NCBI GenBank assembly: GCA_002778195.1
Contig: PCDI01000006.1
Span: forward strand, 811,950-875,949
DNA: 64,000 nt
Reading direction: 5' to 3'
DNA from: Raffaelea ambrosiae
Taxonomy: Eukaryota; Ascomycota; Sordariomycetes; Ophiostomatales; Ophiostomataceae
The translations under genes were made by a program, and so were the position numbers. Positions 45,601 through 56,437 of the stretch are shown here, piece after piece. The notes under the pieces are model-generated. The model was not told where the DNA came from. It saw only the letters and a list, made by a program, of their open reading frames with translations, and made no database searches. Position 1 is the stretch's first letter. Each line of letters starts with the position of its first letter.

Positions 45601-48600
45601 GTTCTTGAACTCCGAAAAGTGTTGCTGGTTAATATGTCTCTCGGTATCGGAACGAGGAGCTCAAGAACTCTGGATATGTGACCGAGTTCAACGATGGAGG
45701 GCAAGTTAACGTGCGTCGCCTGCTTCTCCATAGGCAGTGCCACCGCCACACGTGTAGACAAGTGGGCACAGCCTGCCAACAAGGCCACATTTTGTGCCCA
45801 GGCTAGGTAGACCGTGCCGTTCCCATGCAGGGAAACGCCAAGATAGGCAATGGCCGGCGTCGGTCTGACACTAATGTAACATCTTGTTTCCAGAAGCAGG
45901 TGGTGCAGAAGAATGCCTGCAAGTGAAACCAGGGAAGTATCGTTGCGAGGGACGAACCGAGCAAGAGCATCACTCCTCTGGGGAGTTTGTTCAGAAAAAT
46001 AGCCTATCAGGCACAATTACGTTCCTGGCAAACACCACAAACTGCAGGTGAACTGCAGTTGGCAACAAGACAGTCAATCCACACACTCGTAGGAGAAAAT
46101 ACACCAGAGAATCGAGCACCGGAGCCAAGAGAGCACAGCATCGAGACAGGCATGGTTGCTTCACAAGCACGCACATTTAAAATTGGTTCAAATCACCCGG
46201 TATCGGCTGATTCCAAGAAGAAAACTGGTGGGCTGGCCATGAACGATGCAAGGCCAACACTGGGGAGCCAACAACCTCATTATCTAGCTTGGTGCTTGTT
46301 TGTCTGCCTTGGGACCAGGTGAACTCTTTCGCGTGTCTCTTAGCGTCGTCTTTGTTTCTTCTGGGTTGTGTTCTTTTTTTGGCCTTCTACAGAGCTTCCT
46401 TCTCTTTTCTATCTCGTGTCGCTGGCGAATTTCCAGATTGGGATGTTGCATGTACCATGTTACTCCCTCGTGGGTGGCTTCCCTTTTGGCTATCGCGCGC
46501 TCCGCATCCATTTCTGCCTTCCTCTTTGGCAGACGACGACCACAAGACAGGCAAACACGCAAGACCAATTATATGATATAAAAATAAACGAATTTCTTAT
46601 TTGTCGTTCTTTTCTCCGCCCTGCTGAAACGAAAAAGACCCGGGGTAGGGGCCGGTGAGAAAGTTCCCCTTGACCCCCATCCAGCAGAAAAGTTAATAAA
46701 CGTCGGCATAACTAAATATCTGGGCCTTGGCAGAGGCTGTAGAGAAAAAAAACGATACTGAACCAAATAAAGAGCCAAGTGACACGATATGGCAGAAGGG
46801 AACTCTGGCGGGCATGTGTCCAACCGCGTGAGCTGTCGTACCTGCCTAACTTTGGTGTTGGCTTCCCACCCCGCTTGGTCAGTCGTGCCTTCCTTCTCCT
46901 GTTCTTATCTTGTTGTGCTATGGCATCCCGTTTTTGTTTCTGACATTGAGCATGGCAGCCGGGGAAGGTGCGTCTCAGGGTCCGTTGAAAGCGGCAAGTG
47001 CGGCGGTCAACAAGAATTCGAAGGAGCTGCCTTGCGGGTGCTTCCTGCCGAAAAGACCAGACTGTGAAAAGAAATGTGGAAAAAGGAAAGCAACAGACCA
47101 AAAAAAGTGAGGCTATTTTGGCAATCCCCTTCAAAACAAAAATCAAAGACGATGATGCAAGAACACAAGAAATCATGCTGACAAACGACCCGAACGAAAA
47201 CTCATACGCAGATCCAATTCTTCAGCATAAACCAACAGCCGCGGCCGTGCCCATTGGATGCCCGACCTCCAACGTGCCCCCCCCATCCGCAACCCGTACC
47301 ATCGTCTGGCACGTCCAGCATGGCAGCCAGAACCAAAGTTGCCCTTCATCGCCTTCGACTCCGGCGGATTCTTTTTCTGCTCTTTCGCTCTCCACCTGCC
47401 GCAGCCACATTTACGCTCTCCTGCGCAAAACCAGCGGGTGAAGTCTTGCGGTACGAGGGCTGACCTGCCTAGCTGGGTCATGAGCCCGGGTCAATCCAAC
47501 CCGGTTAATACCTGGGCAATCTAGCCGAATTGGCAGCCCATATGCGCCGCCACGGCCTGACTGGCCAGAGCCCGCCCTCTGGCCGTGTCTTGCGTGTTGG
47601 CTCTCTCCACCTGTCGACTTGTCGCTCTGTCTGGCAATATATGTCATGGCCTCCGACTGGCTGCGCTGCTGTGGCGGCTGCCTCGACGGATCGTCGTTTA
47701 TGGTCCGTCCAATATGTCCGTGGCTGCTCGACAGTGGCCATGGCAAGGAATACATGTCTTGGTACGCTCCTTTAATGTGCTTCTGTGCCTTGACTGCTTG
47801 TCTCGTTTGCTACGTGTGGGTATCTCCTTGCCTCGCTGGTCTTTGTCTTGCCATTTTGGCCTCTTCAGTCGCTTGTCTGCTTTGTCCATTCTTTTTTTAA
47901 TCTTTGCCGCCCGAGAAGGAAAGCCAACAGACCCAGCCATCCCGCCGTCGATCTGGATTTTCTCCTCCCTCTCCCATTTCATGCCATCTTGTACAGTGCT
48001 CTGCCCCCCCCTGCCACCCCGTGCCCTCGTCTGCTGCCCGTGTGTTTCTTGCTCATCCTCTGGACCAGTCTCGTCACCTCTGTCTGGTCCCCGCCCCCCT
48101 TTTTCATATATATAGAAATATTTCCCCCATGGCCCAGAAGAGAAACAGACGCGTGCTCAAACAGTTCTAACAGCATGTCCAGCATCCCCCAAAAACCCAG
48201 CAAATGCCGGTACAGTCGCTTGAGATGAAATGTATCCGGGACGGGAGACACCCGTGGGGAAATAAAGGTCCTTCATTCCAGTACTTTTGTCGGCCAAGGC
48301 AGAGCAAAGAATCCTCTAAGCATCTTCCTCTGTCATCTTCTGCGTCTTGAACCCCGTTTCTTCTTCGTTTCCTGCTCCTGATTCTCCTGTCCCGCTTTGC
48401 CCTGCTCTCTGCGCCGCTGTTCACAGACCTGCTCAGTCGACCCGGCCCCTGCTCTCCTTGCCCCATCCTGCTGCGTTCCCGCAACGTTTCTTTCCGTGTC
48501 CCGACCTCCATATGCCGGCTCCCACTCGTCATTTCTGTCCCTCCTTTTTTTCTGCCTCTTGATTCCCCAGCCGTCAGACCACCACCGCCACTGCGGCACA

Positions 48601-49096
48601 CCCTCCAATACACCCACACCCACACCCTGCCATCGGTACAATCCACAACCCATTCGCAAATCACTAAACCTCAAAAGGCGGAAGTCGCCTCCGTCTGAGA
48701 ATATTTCTTTCTTGTGCTTGGTGATCTTCATGCTGTATTCGGACACGTCGCCATCCACAACCAGAGGAACGGAGAATTCGGACGAAGACTCCTTCGTTTC
48801 AGGCGAAAAAGACAACGTCGGCGAATATCATCGTCCGCAGAGCGAATACATTGAAGTGCAAGATACCCCATCACGTCGTCTTGTCTCCAGTGCTGGACTC
48901 TTTTTCAACCAAGGACGGCAATCTTGCCGCATACTGTCGTCCTTCAGATCTCGTGTTTCTGCCATCCTCCAACTTTGCGCAGAGCAGGCTCTCACGAGAT
49001 CGAGACGACAGAGGGGAGGGGGTGTGCACTTTTGAGCACTGCGGATTGACTGCTCCCCGATTCGAAATAATTCTCTGAGAGACGTCCAAAGCCAAG
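42662..49096. other. Gene-poor region, 6.4 kb
   Basis: No convincing gene. The longest open frame (45453-46016 on the - strand, 187 codons) lacks an ATG start and matches nothing I know. An imperfect inverted repeat at 45578-45686 is listed separately. From about 47.58 to 48.66 kb the + strand is C/T-rich, with a TATATATA run at about 48106, which suggests a promoter and long leader of the zinc-finger gene downstream. An open frame reaching 49035 (protein-like from about 48731) may be an upstream ORF or chance. No tRNA, rRNA or transposase signature seen. Confidence 0.45.
45578..45686. repeat. Imperfect inverted repeat with internal hairpin
   Basis: Inner arms 45598-45613 and 45656-45671 are reverse complements at 14 of 16 positions (core GTTCTTGA / TCAAGAAC), and outer arms CTCGGT (45578-45583) and ACCGAG (45681-45686) match perfectly. 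The left arm also forms its own hairpin, CGGAGT-8 nt-ACTCCG (45595-45614). It could be a small foldback element, a remnant of a MITE, or chance; no target-site duplication was identified. Confidence 0.5.
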
Positions 49097-51461
49097 ATGG
49101 ACATGAAGGCGTCACAAGAAAACCTCAGCCTAACACAAGGCTCCATGTCGTGCCCGTAAGTGCCATCGAAGCTGATTGGAGGGAAGCCACAAAATTGGCC
49201 ATCGAGACAAGTCTGCTTGCTCTAACACGTCAGGGTGGACAGGTACGAAGAAAAGGTCGTCGCGGACCCAACGACGGCTCGATTAGTTCTCATGTTCCTT
49301 CGCGACTTTGTCGAGCAACGCACGGTGTACTCGCAGAGCAGCCAGGGCTACTTCTGCCCGATGAGCAAATGCGATTCAGTCTTTTCTGAGCCCTTGGAAT
49401 TGATCCAGCATCTGCTCGCCTGTCCTGAACTGGGCAAGGGCGAGTTCGAATGCTGGAAGTGCTGCTGCTGGCACCGCTTTCCCACCACGGAGAAGGAATG
49501 GGCTGACTGGCCTGGCTGGAAGTCTCTGTGCACGGGTTTCCAGCGCAAGCGCAGCTTGGGGTCTAAGATGAGAGACACCCTCACACTGCGTCGCCGTAAT
49601 TCAACCAAGATCATCGCGACGGAAACAGGGTCGCTTGATTCGACAGCCACCACGGCAGGTACATTGAACGATGTGCGCCCACCGACGACACAGCCATCAC
49701 AACAGCAGACAGACATGAGCGAATGGCATCAACTCTTGGGCATCACTCCATCACAAGTCATCTCGCCACGAGGACCCCACGATTTGGCAGCCAGCTTTGG
49801 GCTTGACCCTCAGATGATCCCTGCTTTTGCACCTGCAGATGGCGGCTTGACGGCTGCGGCCGCAGATGCCGTTGCGCAAAGATTTGGGTGCACTTTTGAC
49901 GAAGCTTGCTTCGCCGCGGACCACCATCACCACCACCATCACCACCACATGCACAACGGCGACGTGGACATAAAAGCAGATCCGGCAGCAACAGTTGCCG
50001 CGATTGCTGCCGCCTGCTCATGTGCAAATACAGAGACAGGGGATGGAAACAACATCAAATTGGACGACGAGTCGACGATGATGTGGTCCACCGACATGGA
50101 CATGAGTGACTTGAGTAACCTGTCTTCCACACGTCCGTCCACCACGTTTGATCAGAGCTCAACACTCCCTCCGTCGTCCACGAATGGGTCTCAAGGCTCG
50201 CTCTTCAATGCCCAGACTCTGAGTCAATATGTTCCTGCTGCTTCGCAACAACTTCTCGTGCCTAGCGTAGACGGGACAGAATCCAACAGCCTTACACCCC
50301 ATCTGGTGGCTGATCTTGGCTCTCCCAATTCGGCCAACACGGCTATGATGGATGGCACGAGCAGTGCCGCCTTTTCTCCCCTGTCCCCGCTACGAAATGA
50401 CGAGAGACTGGCGATACCAGAGTCGTTCGCCTCCACACCAGCAGAAGTCGAGCTAGAGACGCCTGACACATCCATAGACGAGCGCTCGGTGTGGTATCGT
50501 CCGGGTCAGCGACCAACAGATTTGGCGAGGTTGACTCCGGTGTCAACGAAGAGCAATTTCAATGCTGCCAAGGCGGTTGGACAAACAGGGGGCTTGGAGG
50601 ACCCATCTGCGTGCATACATCACCATCACCATCACCACCATCATCACCCACAGTCACCGGCTGAGCAAATACAGGCTGCCTCCATGGATATTGACATGGA
50701 TAGGATGCAGATTCCTATATCACCCCAACAGCAGACCCAGGCAACTCCGACGTATATGCAAGCATCTGGCACACAAGGTCTGCTTGGCCAACAGCCCCAG
50801 CCAATGCTGCAAATCGACACAACAAACATGAACAGCATGGTGATGCAGACCAACATGTTCTCTTCTCCGCAATCAGCGTCCGCGGTAGTAACGACAGCGC
50901 CTACGCCGACGACCTACACATTCATTGGCCACAACAAGGCGACCGGCTCAAGTTCTAGACAGCAAAAACATATCCATCAGCACCACCACCAACATCAGCA
51001 TCAACACCGAAGACACATGTCAGAGCAAGCACCGCCACCGCCCCCAAAATCGAATGAACAGTCCGCACCGTCCGTTGCCGATATCGACATCGACATCGAC
51101 CCAGAAGATCTGGTCTGCGACGAGTGTCAGTGGAAACCGAGAGGTGTGCGCGAGAACCTGAAGGGCTACCTTCGGAAGCACAAAAACGTGCACAAGGGAC
51201 TGCGACTACCGTGCGATGTGCCAGGCTGTAAGAAGAGCTTCAGCCGACTCGACAATCTTAAAACGCACCGGCGAGAAAAGCACGGCATAGACGACACGGC
51301 TTCGGCCTCGAAGGCAACCAGCGTGGCATCGGGAACGACTGGCATCATGGTGTCCTCGAAACGGCCGATGTCAATGGGCACCGGTGCTAGCAACAGTGGC
51401 GGCATGACGATCGAGGAAAGTTTGGCCATGCAGGCCATGTCTGCTGAAGCAGGTTCCTTGC

Positions 51462-51507
<46 letters not shown>

Positions 51508-51910
51508 GCAGCAGCAACAGCAACACCAAACTGTACAAGTTCTTCAAGCCGCAGCTGCCATTGCACAAGCACAAGCGCAAGCTCAGGCACAAGCCAAAGC
51601 CGCCCATATCCACGCCCAAGCCCATGCTCAGATGGTGCAAGCACATATGCAAGCTCAAGCTCAAGCTCAAGCTCAGGCTCAGGCTCAGGCTCAGGCCCAG
51701 GCCCATGCTCAGGCTCAGGCTCAAGTGCAAGCAGTGCAGGCAGCACAAGCCGCCCAGACAGCGCAAGTCGCTGCTCAGGTAAACACACAAGCAGACCAGA
51801 TTGAGCCAGTGCGGCCAGGTTCAAAGCGGCAGAGGGACAGCCTCGATCACGGTAGCTTCCGAGGTGTTTCCGGTGAGCACGCTGCTCTGTGGCCTGCCAT
51901 GCAGTTGTAG
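49097..51910 (+). CDS. C2H2 zinc-finger protein with Gln, Ala-Gln and His tracts
   Basis: Two exons: 49097-49155 and 49234-51910; 911 aa. The 78-nt intron is GTAAGT..CGTCAG with a TCTAAC branch. The second exon has no in-frame ATG at its start, so the spliced start MDMKASQENL is needed. It is a probable nuclear transcription factor. The N-terminus has a Cys/His cluster (YFCPMSKC ... HLLACPELGKGEFECWKCCC, about 48-95) that may be a degenerate zinc-binding unit. Two C2H2 fingers lie at about 645-706: C-x2-C-x17-H-x3-H, then the canonical CDVPGCKKSFSRLDNLKTH. Between and after them are two His tracts (about 9 each), a 21-Gln tract and a long Ala-Gln repeat near the C-terminus. The target genes and pathway are unknown. 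I do not recognise a named orthologue. It is convergent with the Gly/Pro-rich gene. Confidence 0.85.
51461..51523 (+). repeat. CAA/CAG tract encoding 21 Gln
   Basis: Twenty-one consecutive CAA or CAG codons inside the C2H2 protein. Most are pure CAA, with CAG interruptions at the 3' end, as expected of a slippage-prone trinucleotide repeat. Confidence 0.9.
51560..51780 (+). repeat. CAAGCT/CAGGCT hexanucleotide array (Ala-Gln repeat)
   Basis: Tandem hexanucleotides CAAGCT, CAGGCT and CAGGCC encode alternating Gln-Ala with occasional His, Met or Val. It is a second expansion-prone repeat in the same protein, immediately after the Gln tract. Confidence 0.85.
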
Positions 51911-52949
51911 ACCATATATTGTTGAAATTCTTTCCTTTTTCTGTTTTTCCTTTGTCTTATTCGTCACTTCCGTCACTTCTTTCTTTGAGTTCTTGCATAT
52001 TGCATTGGATTTGTGGCCTGAAACCATCATACCTTCGCTTCTTTTATTACATATTCTTTGTCGCCTCATTCGTTTCCTTTGTTTTCCATTTTGTCTTATT
52101 CTTGCATCTACTACCCGCAGCGACGAGTCGCTTGCCGTTCACCCGTTTTCACGAATATCTTCCTATGTTATTTTCTTCATTGATGTCACGGGCCTGTCGG
52201 CCTTTCTTGAAAACTATTCCAGTCTCTCATCTGCTGTTTTCTTTTCCCCGTTTCTTTTTGGTGTGCGTTGTTTTCAAGACGGCGTGGTGGAGGAAATACC
52301 TGTTAGTCTACGGACTTGTAAGCCGGCGATAGGGGCGGACAGCAACTCTTTCATGACTAGATTCGATTTACTCTCTTTTTATTTACCGTACAGTTCAGCA
52401 ATGACTGTGGATGGATGGTGATGGGGTGGTGATACTGAAGACGTTTGTGTGGCCAACAACAAAAAGTTGGTAGGTAAGTAGATACGCTGGAGGGAGGTGT
52501 GCCAACACCTCGGAAGATGACCATATTTAGATGTTTTCTTGATATAAGTGGCCCCCTCGTTGATTCTGATATTTTCACTTATGAATTTACGGGTTGGTAT
52601 TATTTATCTCCCACCCCCTCTCTTTTTCTGTTGAATTGAAATACCATATTGTCATAACTTCATGTTCTCATCTTCTCGGTAGCCGGCCCCCAGATGACAC
52701 AAAGAAACGTTTAATACATCACAAATAGAGGACTACATAATGCCAGCGGTGGAAACGACACGAAAACGAAAGAAAAGCAATCCGAAGAAGAAAAAGAAAG
52801 AGAGAAAAAATCATAACCGTGGCAATGCAACATGCAACAAATGCGTCCAAAAATATCGTCGTCAATCAAATCGAAAGCCATGAAATCCGGTCATAGATAT
52901 CAACACACTTCAAATGCTCTCCTCATAGAAAAAAAACCGCCCTCCAGGT
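51911..52949. other. Convergent intergenic between the C2H2 and Gly/Pro-rich genes
   Basis: About 1 kb, T-rich on the + strand at 51910-52400 and A-rich near 52750-52830, holding two 3' UTRs. Phe/Ser-rich open frames reflect composition. No gene seen. Confidence 0.6.
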
Positions 52950-55900
52950 TTAGCCCCACCCGGGATGTCCTCGATATGGACCACGGGCGTCACGCTCGTC
53001 GTCGTCCATCATCGGCCGCTTCTCGTCCCCAGCGTACCACCCGGCATTGGCGTACCGACTGCCCGAATGGGACCCGCTCTCGCTCCGCGTCCAGCCGTGT
53101 CCGCCAGGCGGTGGTCCACCAACGGCGCTTCCTGGACGCGGTTGGCCCGGGCCGCCCGGGCCGCCAGGGTACCCCCCATAGCCGTTGTAATAGCCAGAAC
53201 CATCAGGTGGCGGTGGCGGCGGCGGCTGTCCCGGCATACCACTGCGCGCCCATGGAGAAGACATCATTGGCGGCTCGCCCCAGTGTGCGTCGGGCGGGCC
53301 GCCAGCGCTGTGGTGCCGCCCAACCGGAGGCTCGTCCCCCCAGGGGCCCGGCGGCTGCATCGGATGTGCCGGCCCGCCACCCTTGTGGTGGAACCCCGGA
53401 GGCGGCATGCCCCCCTGCATGCCCGGTGGCGGCATGTGCTGCGACGGGTGCGGCGCGTACCATGTCGCTGGACGCCCACCACCGCCGCCGCCGCCGCCGC
53501 GGCCGCTGTACCGGTCGTCCTCGTCGTCGTCGTCCTCGTCGTCGTAGTCGTCGTCGTAGTCGTCGTGCAGCCGGTCGTCGCGCACCATGTACTGTCGTGC
53601 AGCCATCATCTGTGGCGGAGGCGGCATCGGCGCGGGCATCATGCCCGAATGGCGGCCGTTCATGCTCTGGAAACTGTTTCGACTGCCGGCACCCGCACGG
53701 CCATGCGGCGAGGCAGGCTCCTCGACAAACTCGCCGGGGATGTGGAAGTCGGCGCTGTCTTTTTTGGCGCGGACGAGCGCGCGGTTGTCCCCACCGCCAG
53801 GGCCTCCCAGTGGCCCTCCGGGGCCGCCGCCGGGACCACCACCACCACCAGGGCCAGGAGGACCACCGGGTCGCTGCTGGGCCATCTGGTACGGGTGGAA
53901 CGGCTGCTGGTACGGCTGGAAATGCGGCGGCATGGGGACCATTGGCGGCGGCCGCGGGGCCTCGGGGGCCTTGGCAACGGTGACCAGCTTCTTGTCGTCG
54001 TCCTTGTCGTCCTTGCCGTCTTTGCCATCTTTGCTGTCTTTTTTCCCGTCCTTTGCATCTTTCCCATCCTTGCCATTCTTCTTGCCGTCCTTGTCTTTGC
54101 CGCCACCACCACCGCCGCCACCGACAGTCGAGCTGATAATGCTGCCGAAGATGCTGCCGAGGAGGCCGCCCTTAGCGGCCGCCTCTTTTGCAGCGGCCGC
54201 CTCTTTTGCAGCAGCGTCCTCTTTTCCTTCGCCTTCCTTGGTCTCGGCTCCGCGGATGGTGATCGTCGGCTTCCGTATGGGCACACCGCCTCGGCGAGCA
54301 GGGTCCGGCATAAAAGGCACCATCTCCTCGCTGCCGCCGCGCACCATGTTAGGCGCATAGGGCGGCCGTCCGCCACCGCCGCGGAACTGCTCGGGGAAGG
54401 GTGGCTGGTCCTGGTAGCTGCTACCGCCGCCATCGGCGCCGCTGCCGCCACCGCCGCCGCCACCGCCGCCGCCACCGTTGCTCCATGGCTCGCTACGCAT
54501 CGATGCCGACGGTGGTGGAGACATGTAGCCGCTGGGTGGAGGCAGTGGTGGCGGTCCGCCGGGATGGCCCTGCACCAGCTGCATGGCACCATAGGGCCCC
54601 ATGGGAGAGAACATGCCCTGCGGCGGCGGCCGACCACCGTACGGCCCCGGCCCTGCCGGGTGGTCAAAGTGCTCGCCGCCATAGAAGGGCGCTCCGGGTG
54701 GTGCGTTGGGCGACGGAGGGATCGGCCCCTGACCGGGTGGAAACGGGTAGTTGGGATGCATGGGAGGACCCTTGCGATCCAGCGGCATAAAGGGCGGCTC
54801 GAAGGGGGGGTGTCCGTGGCGAAAAGGCGGCGACGGCTGGTCGTCGAGCGAGGAGGCGTCGCTCGCATGGCGGCCCTTGAGGCTCCGTTCTCTGGGGAGT
54901 CGCGCGTGGTTGGGGCGACCGGCATAGGCAAACGGCGATGGGCCGTCGATCGAGGGCGCTTCTGGAAGCGAGGCGATGTCGGACGCGATGGGCGGGGAGC
55001 GGGGCACGCCGCGGTTGGCCTGCCTGCGAACACTGTCTTTGCGCTCATCGCGGAAAAAGTCGTCGACGGGCACCGTCTTGTTATGGCTGAGCGCGTAGGG
55101 CGGCGCATCGGCGCTGGAGTCGGATTCGTGCACCTTCTTCTTGGCGGTGCGCTTCTTCAGGATGGGCTTGACGACGCGTGCTGCGTTGGCTGGGGCCGCA
55201 GACGGCTCGTCGACGATCTTGTCCGACCCTGCATGGCTGCGGGCCTTGCCGCCGTTGGTCTCGTTGGCTTCGTTGGTTTCCGGCTCTTTGCCCTCGGATA
55301 CTTCGCCCAGCAGCATGCCCACGACGTCGGGGCCCTCGATGATGGACAGGCGATCGCGGACGAAGCGGTACACAAAGTCGGCCGAGTCGTGGAAGGTCGC
55401 CGAGCCAACGGGCTCGAACAGAAGGGCGCCCGGGTAGTAGAGGTCGATGGAGTCGACATCGTCTTCGTCCTCGGCTGCGGCGATGTTGTCTTCGGTGTTG
55501 CGGACAAACACGATGATGGCACAGGCGAGCGACTCGGCGGTGTCGCGCTGCAAGAACCGGTCTGTGGGGTCCGCCGGTGGCGCAGAGGCGTCGTCGGTCT
55601 TGGAGCTGTGGATGCGGAAAAAGAAAAAAAGACGGTCAGCGAAATCTCCTGACAGACATGTGAACAGACAGGCAGCGACGATAGGAGGAAGATGGCTGTG
55701 TGGGGAAATCCGAGGAGAATGCGCAGCAGCACGGACAGAAACGATTGTGGAAAGCAGAAGGNGGGGGATGGCAGGGAAGAGAAAACAGTGGACAGAAGAC
55801 AGAGGACAGAAAACAGGGACAGAAAACGGGAACGCATGGCAAATACACACCTGGAAACATCCATCAGGTAGGACAGACGCAGCACGGCTGCCACGAGAGC

Positions 55901-56437
55901 AAATGTGTGCTTCATCCACTCGATCTCGGCAAAGCGCTCGGCCGCATCAGAGGTCGGGAAGATGGTCTTGAGCCGCTGCAGCCGGCTCTGGCCGGTGGCC
56001 TTCTTGGCCCGCGCGCGATCGTCGCCGCTGTTGAGCGCGGTCTGCAGCGTCTGCTGGCCACGGTCCACGCGTTCGATCAGGACGGCCAGGCGGTCGAGAC
56101 ATATCGGGGACACTGGCTGCACGGCGCCCGCGCCAGCAGCAGCAGCAGTTGATGATGGTGGTGATGATGATGACGCGCCGTTCTTGTCGGCATCCTTCTG
56201 TTTGCTCCTGGCGGCCGGCGCTGCTGACCGTGCTGACAGCTCGGCGCGGCGGCGCAGGGCCTGGGCCAGGTCGGACAGGGCCAGGTTGAGGCCGATAAAC
56301 GCCTGGGCGATCTTGGCGATCTGCGACTCGACGGCGCGGTACTCGGAAGCCAGGCGGAAGAAGTCCTGGGCCAGCTGCATGCCGACTCCGGCGGTGGCGA
56401 CGGCGCTCGCGGCCACGGGGAGTGGATCCGAGGCCAT
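52950..56437 (-). CDS. Large Gly/Pro-rich protein with helical, STAND-N-like N-terminus
   Basis: Two exons, complement(52950-55605, 55851-56437); 1080 aa. The 245-nt intron (GTGTGT..CCACAG) is the longest in the window and contains one unresolved base (n at 55762). Residues 1-195 are helical (MASDPLPVAASAVATAG..., EYRAVESQIAKIAQAFIGLNL, FAEIEWMKHTFALVAAVLRL) and faintly resemble the N-terminal domains of fungal STAND/NLR proteins; no NACHT or NB-ARC follows. Residues about 196-320 form a second ordered-looking block (DRFLQRDTAESLACAIIVFV ... YYPGALLFEPVGSATFHDSAD ... RFVRDRLSIIEGPDVVGMLL). The remaining 750 residues are low complexity: Pro/Gly-rich with poly-Gly and poly-Pro runs, an AAAKEAAAAKEAAAK repeat, a Lys/Asp-Gly repeat (KDGKDAKDGKKDSKDGK) and an Asp-rich run. 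Function unknown; a scaffold or condensate-type protein is only a guess. Confidence 0.75.
54175..54213. repeat. 18-bp tandem repeat encoding Ala-Lys-Glu-Ala units
   Basis: About two copies of the 18-bp unit CGGCCGCCTCTTTTGCAG, read on the - strand as helical AAAKEA repeats in the Gly/Pro-rich protein. Confidence 0.7.

Noticed and set aside
45575..45690. TGTCTAGTGGTC resembling a tRNA A box
   Set aside because: The following hairpin has the wrong loop size for an anticodon arm and no proper B box follows; kept only as an inverted repeat.
45453..46016. 187-codon open frame on the - strand
   Set aside because: No ATG start, no motif, no splice partner; too weak to call a gene.
46175..46205. 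B-box-like GGTTCAAATC
   Set aside because: The flanking bases do not form a T-stem, and no A box lies at the right distance upstream.
52965..55652. 895-codon open frame antisense to the Gly/Pro-rich gene
   Set aside because: Produced by high-GC repeats; Arg/Val-rich with no plausible domain, and the opposite strand has a spliced, patterned gene.
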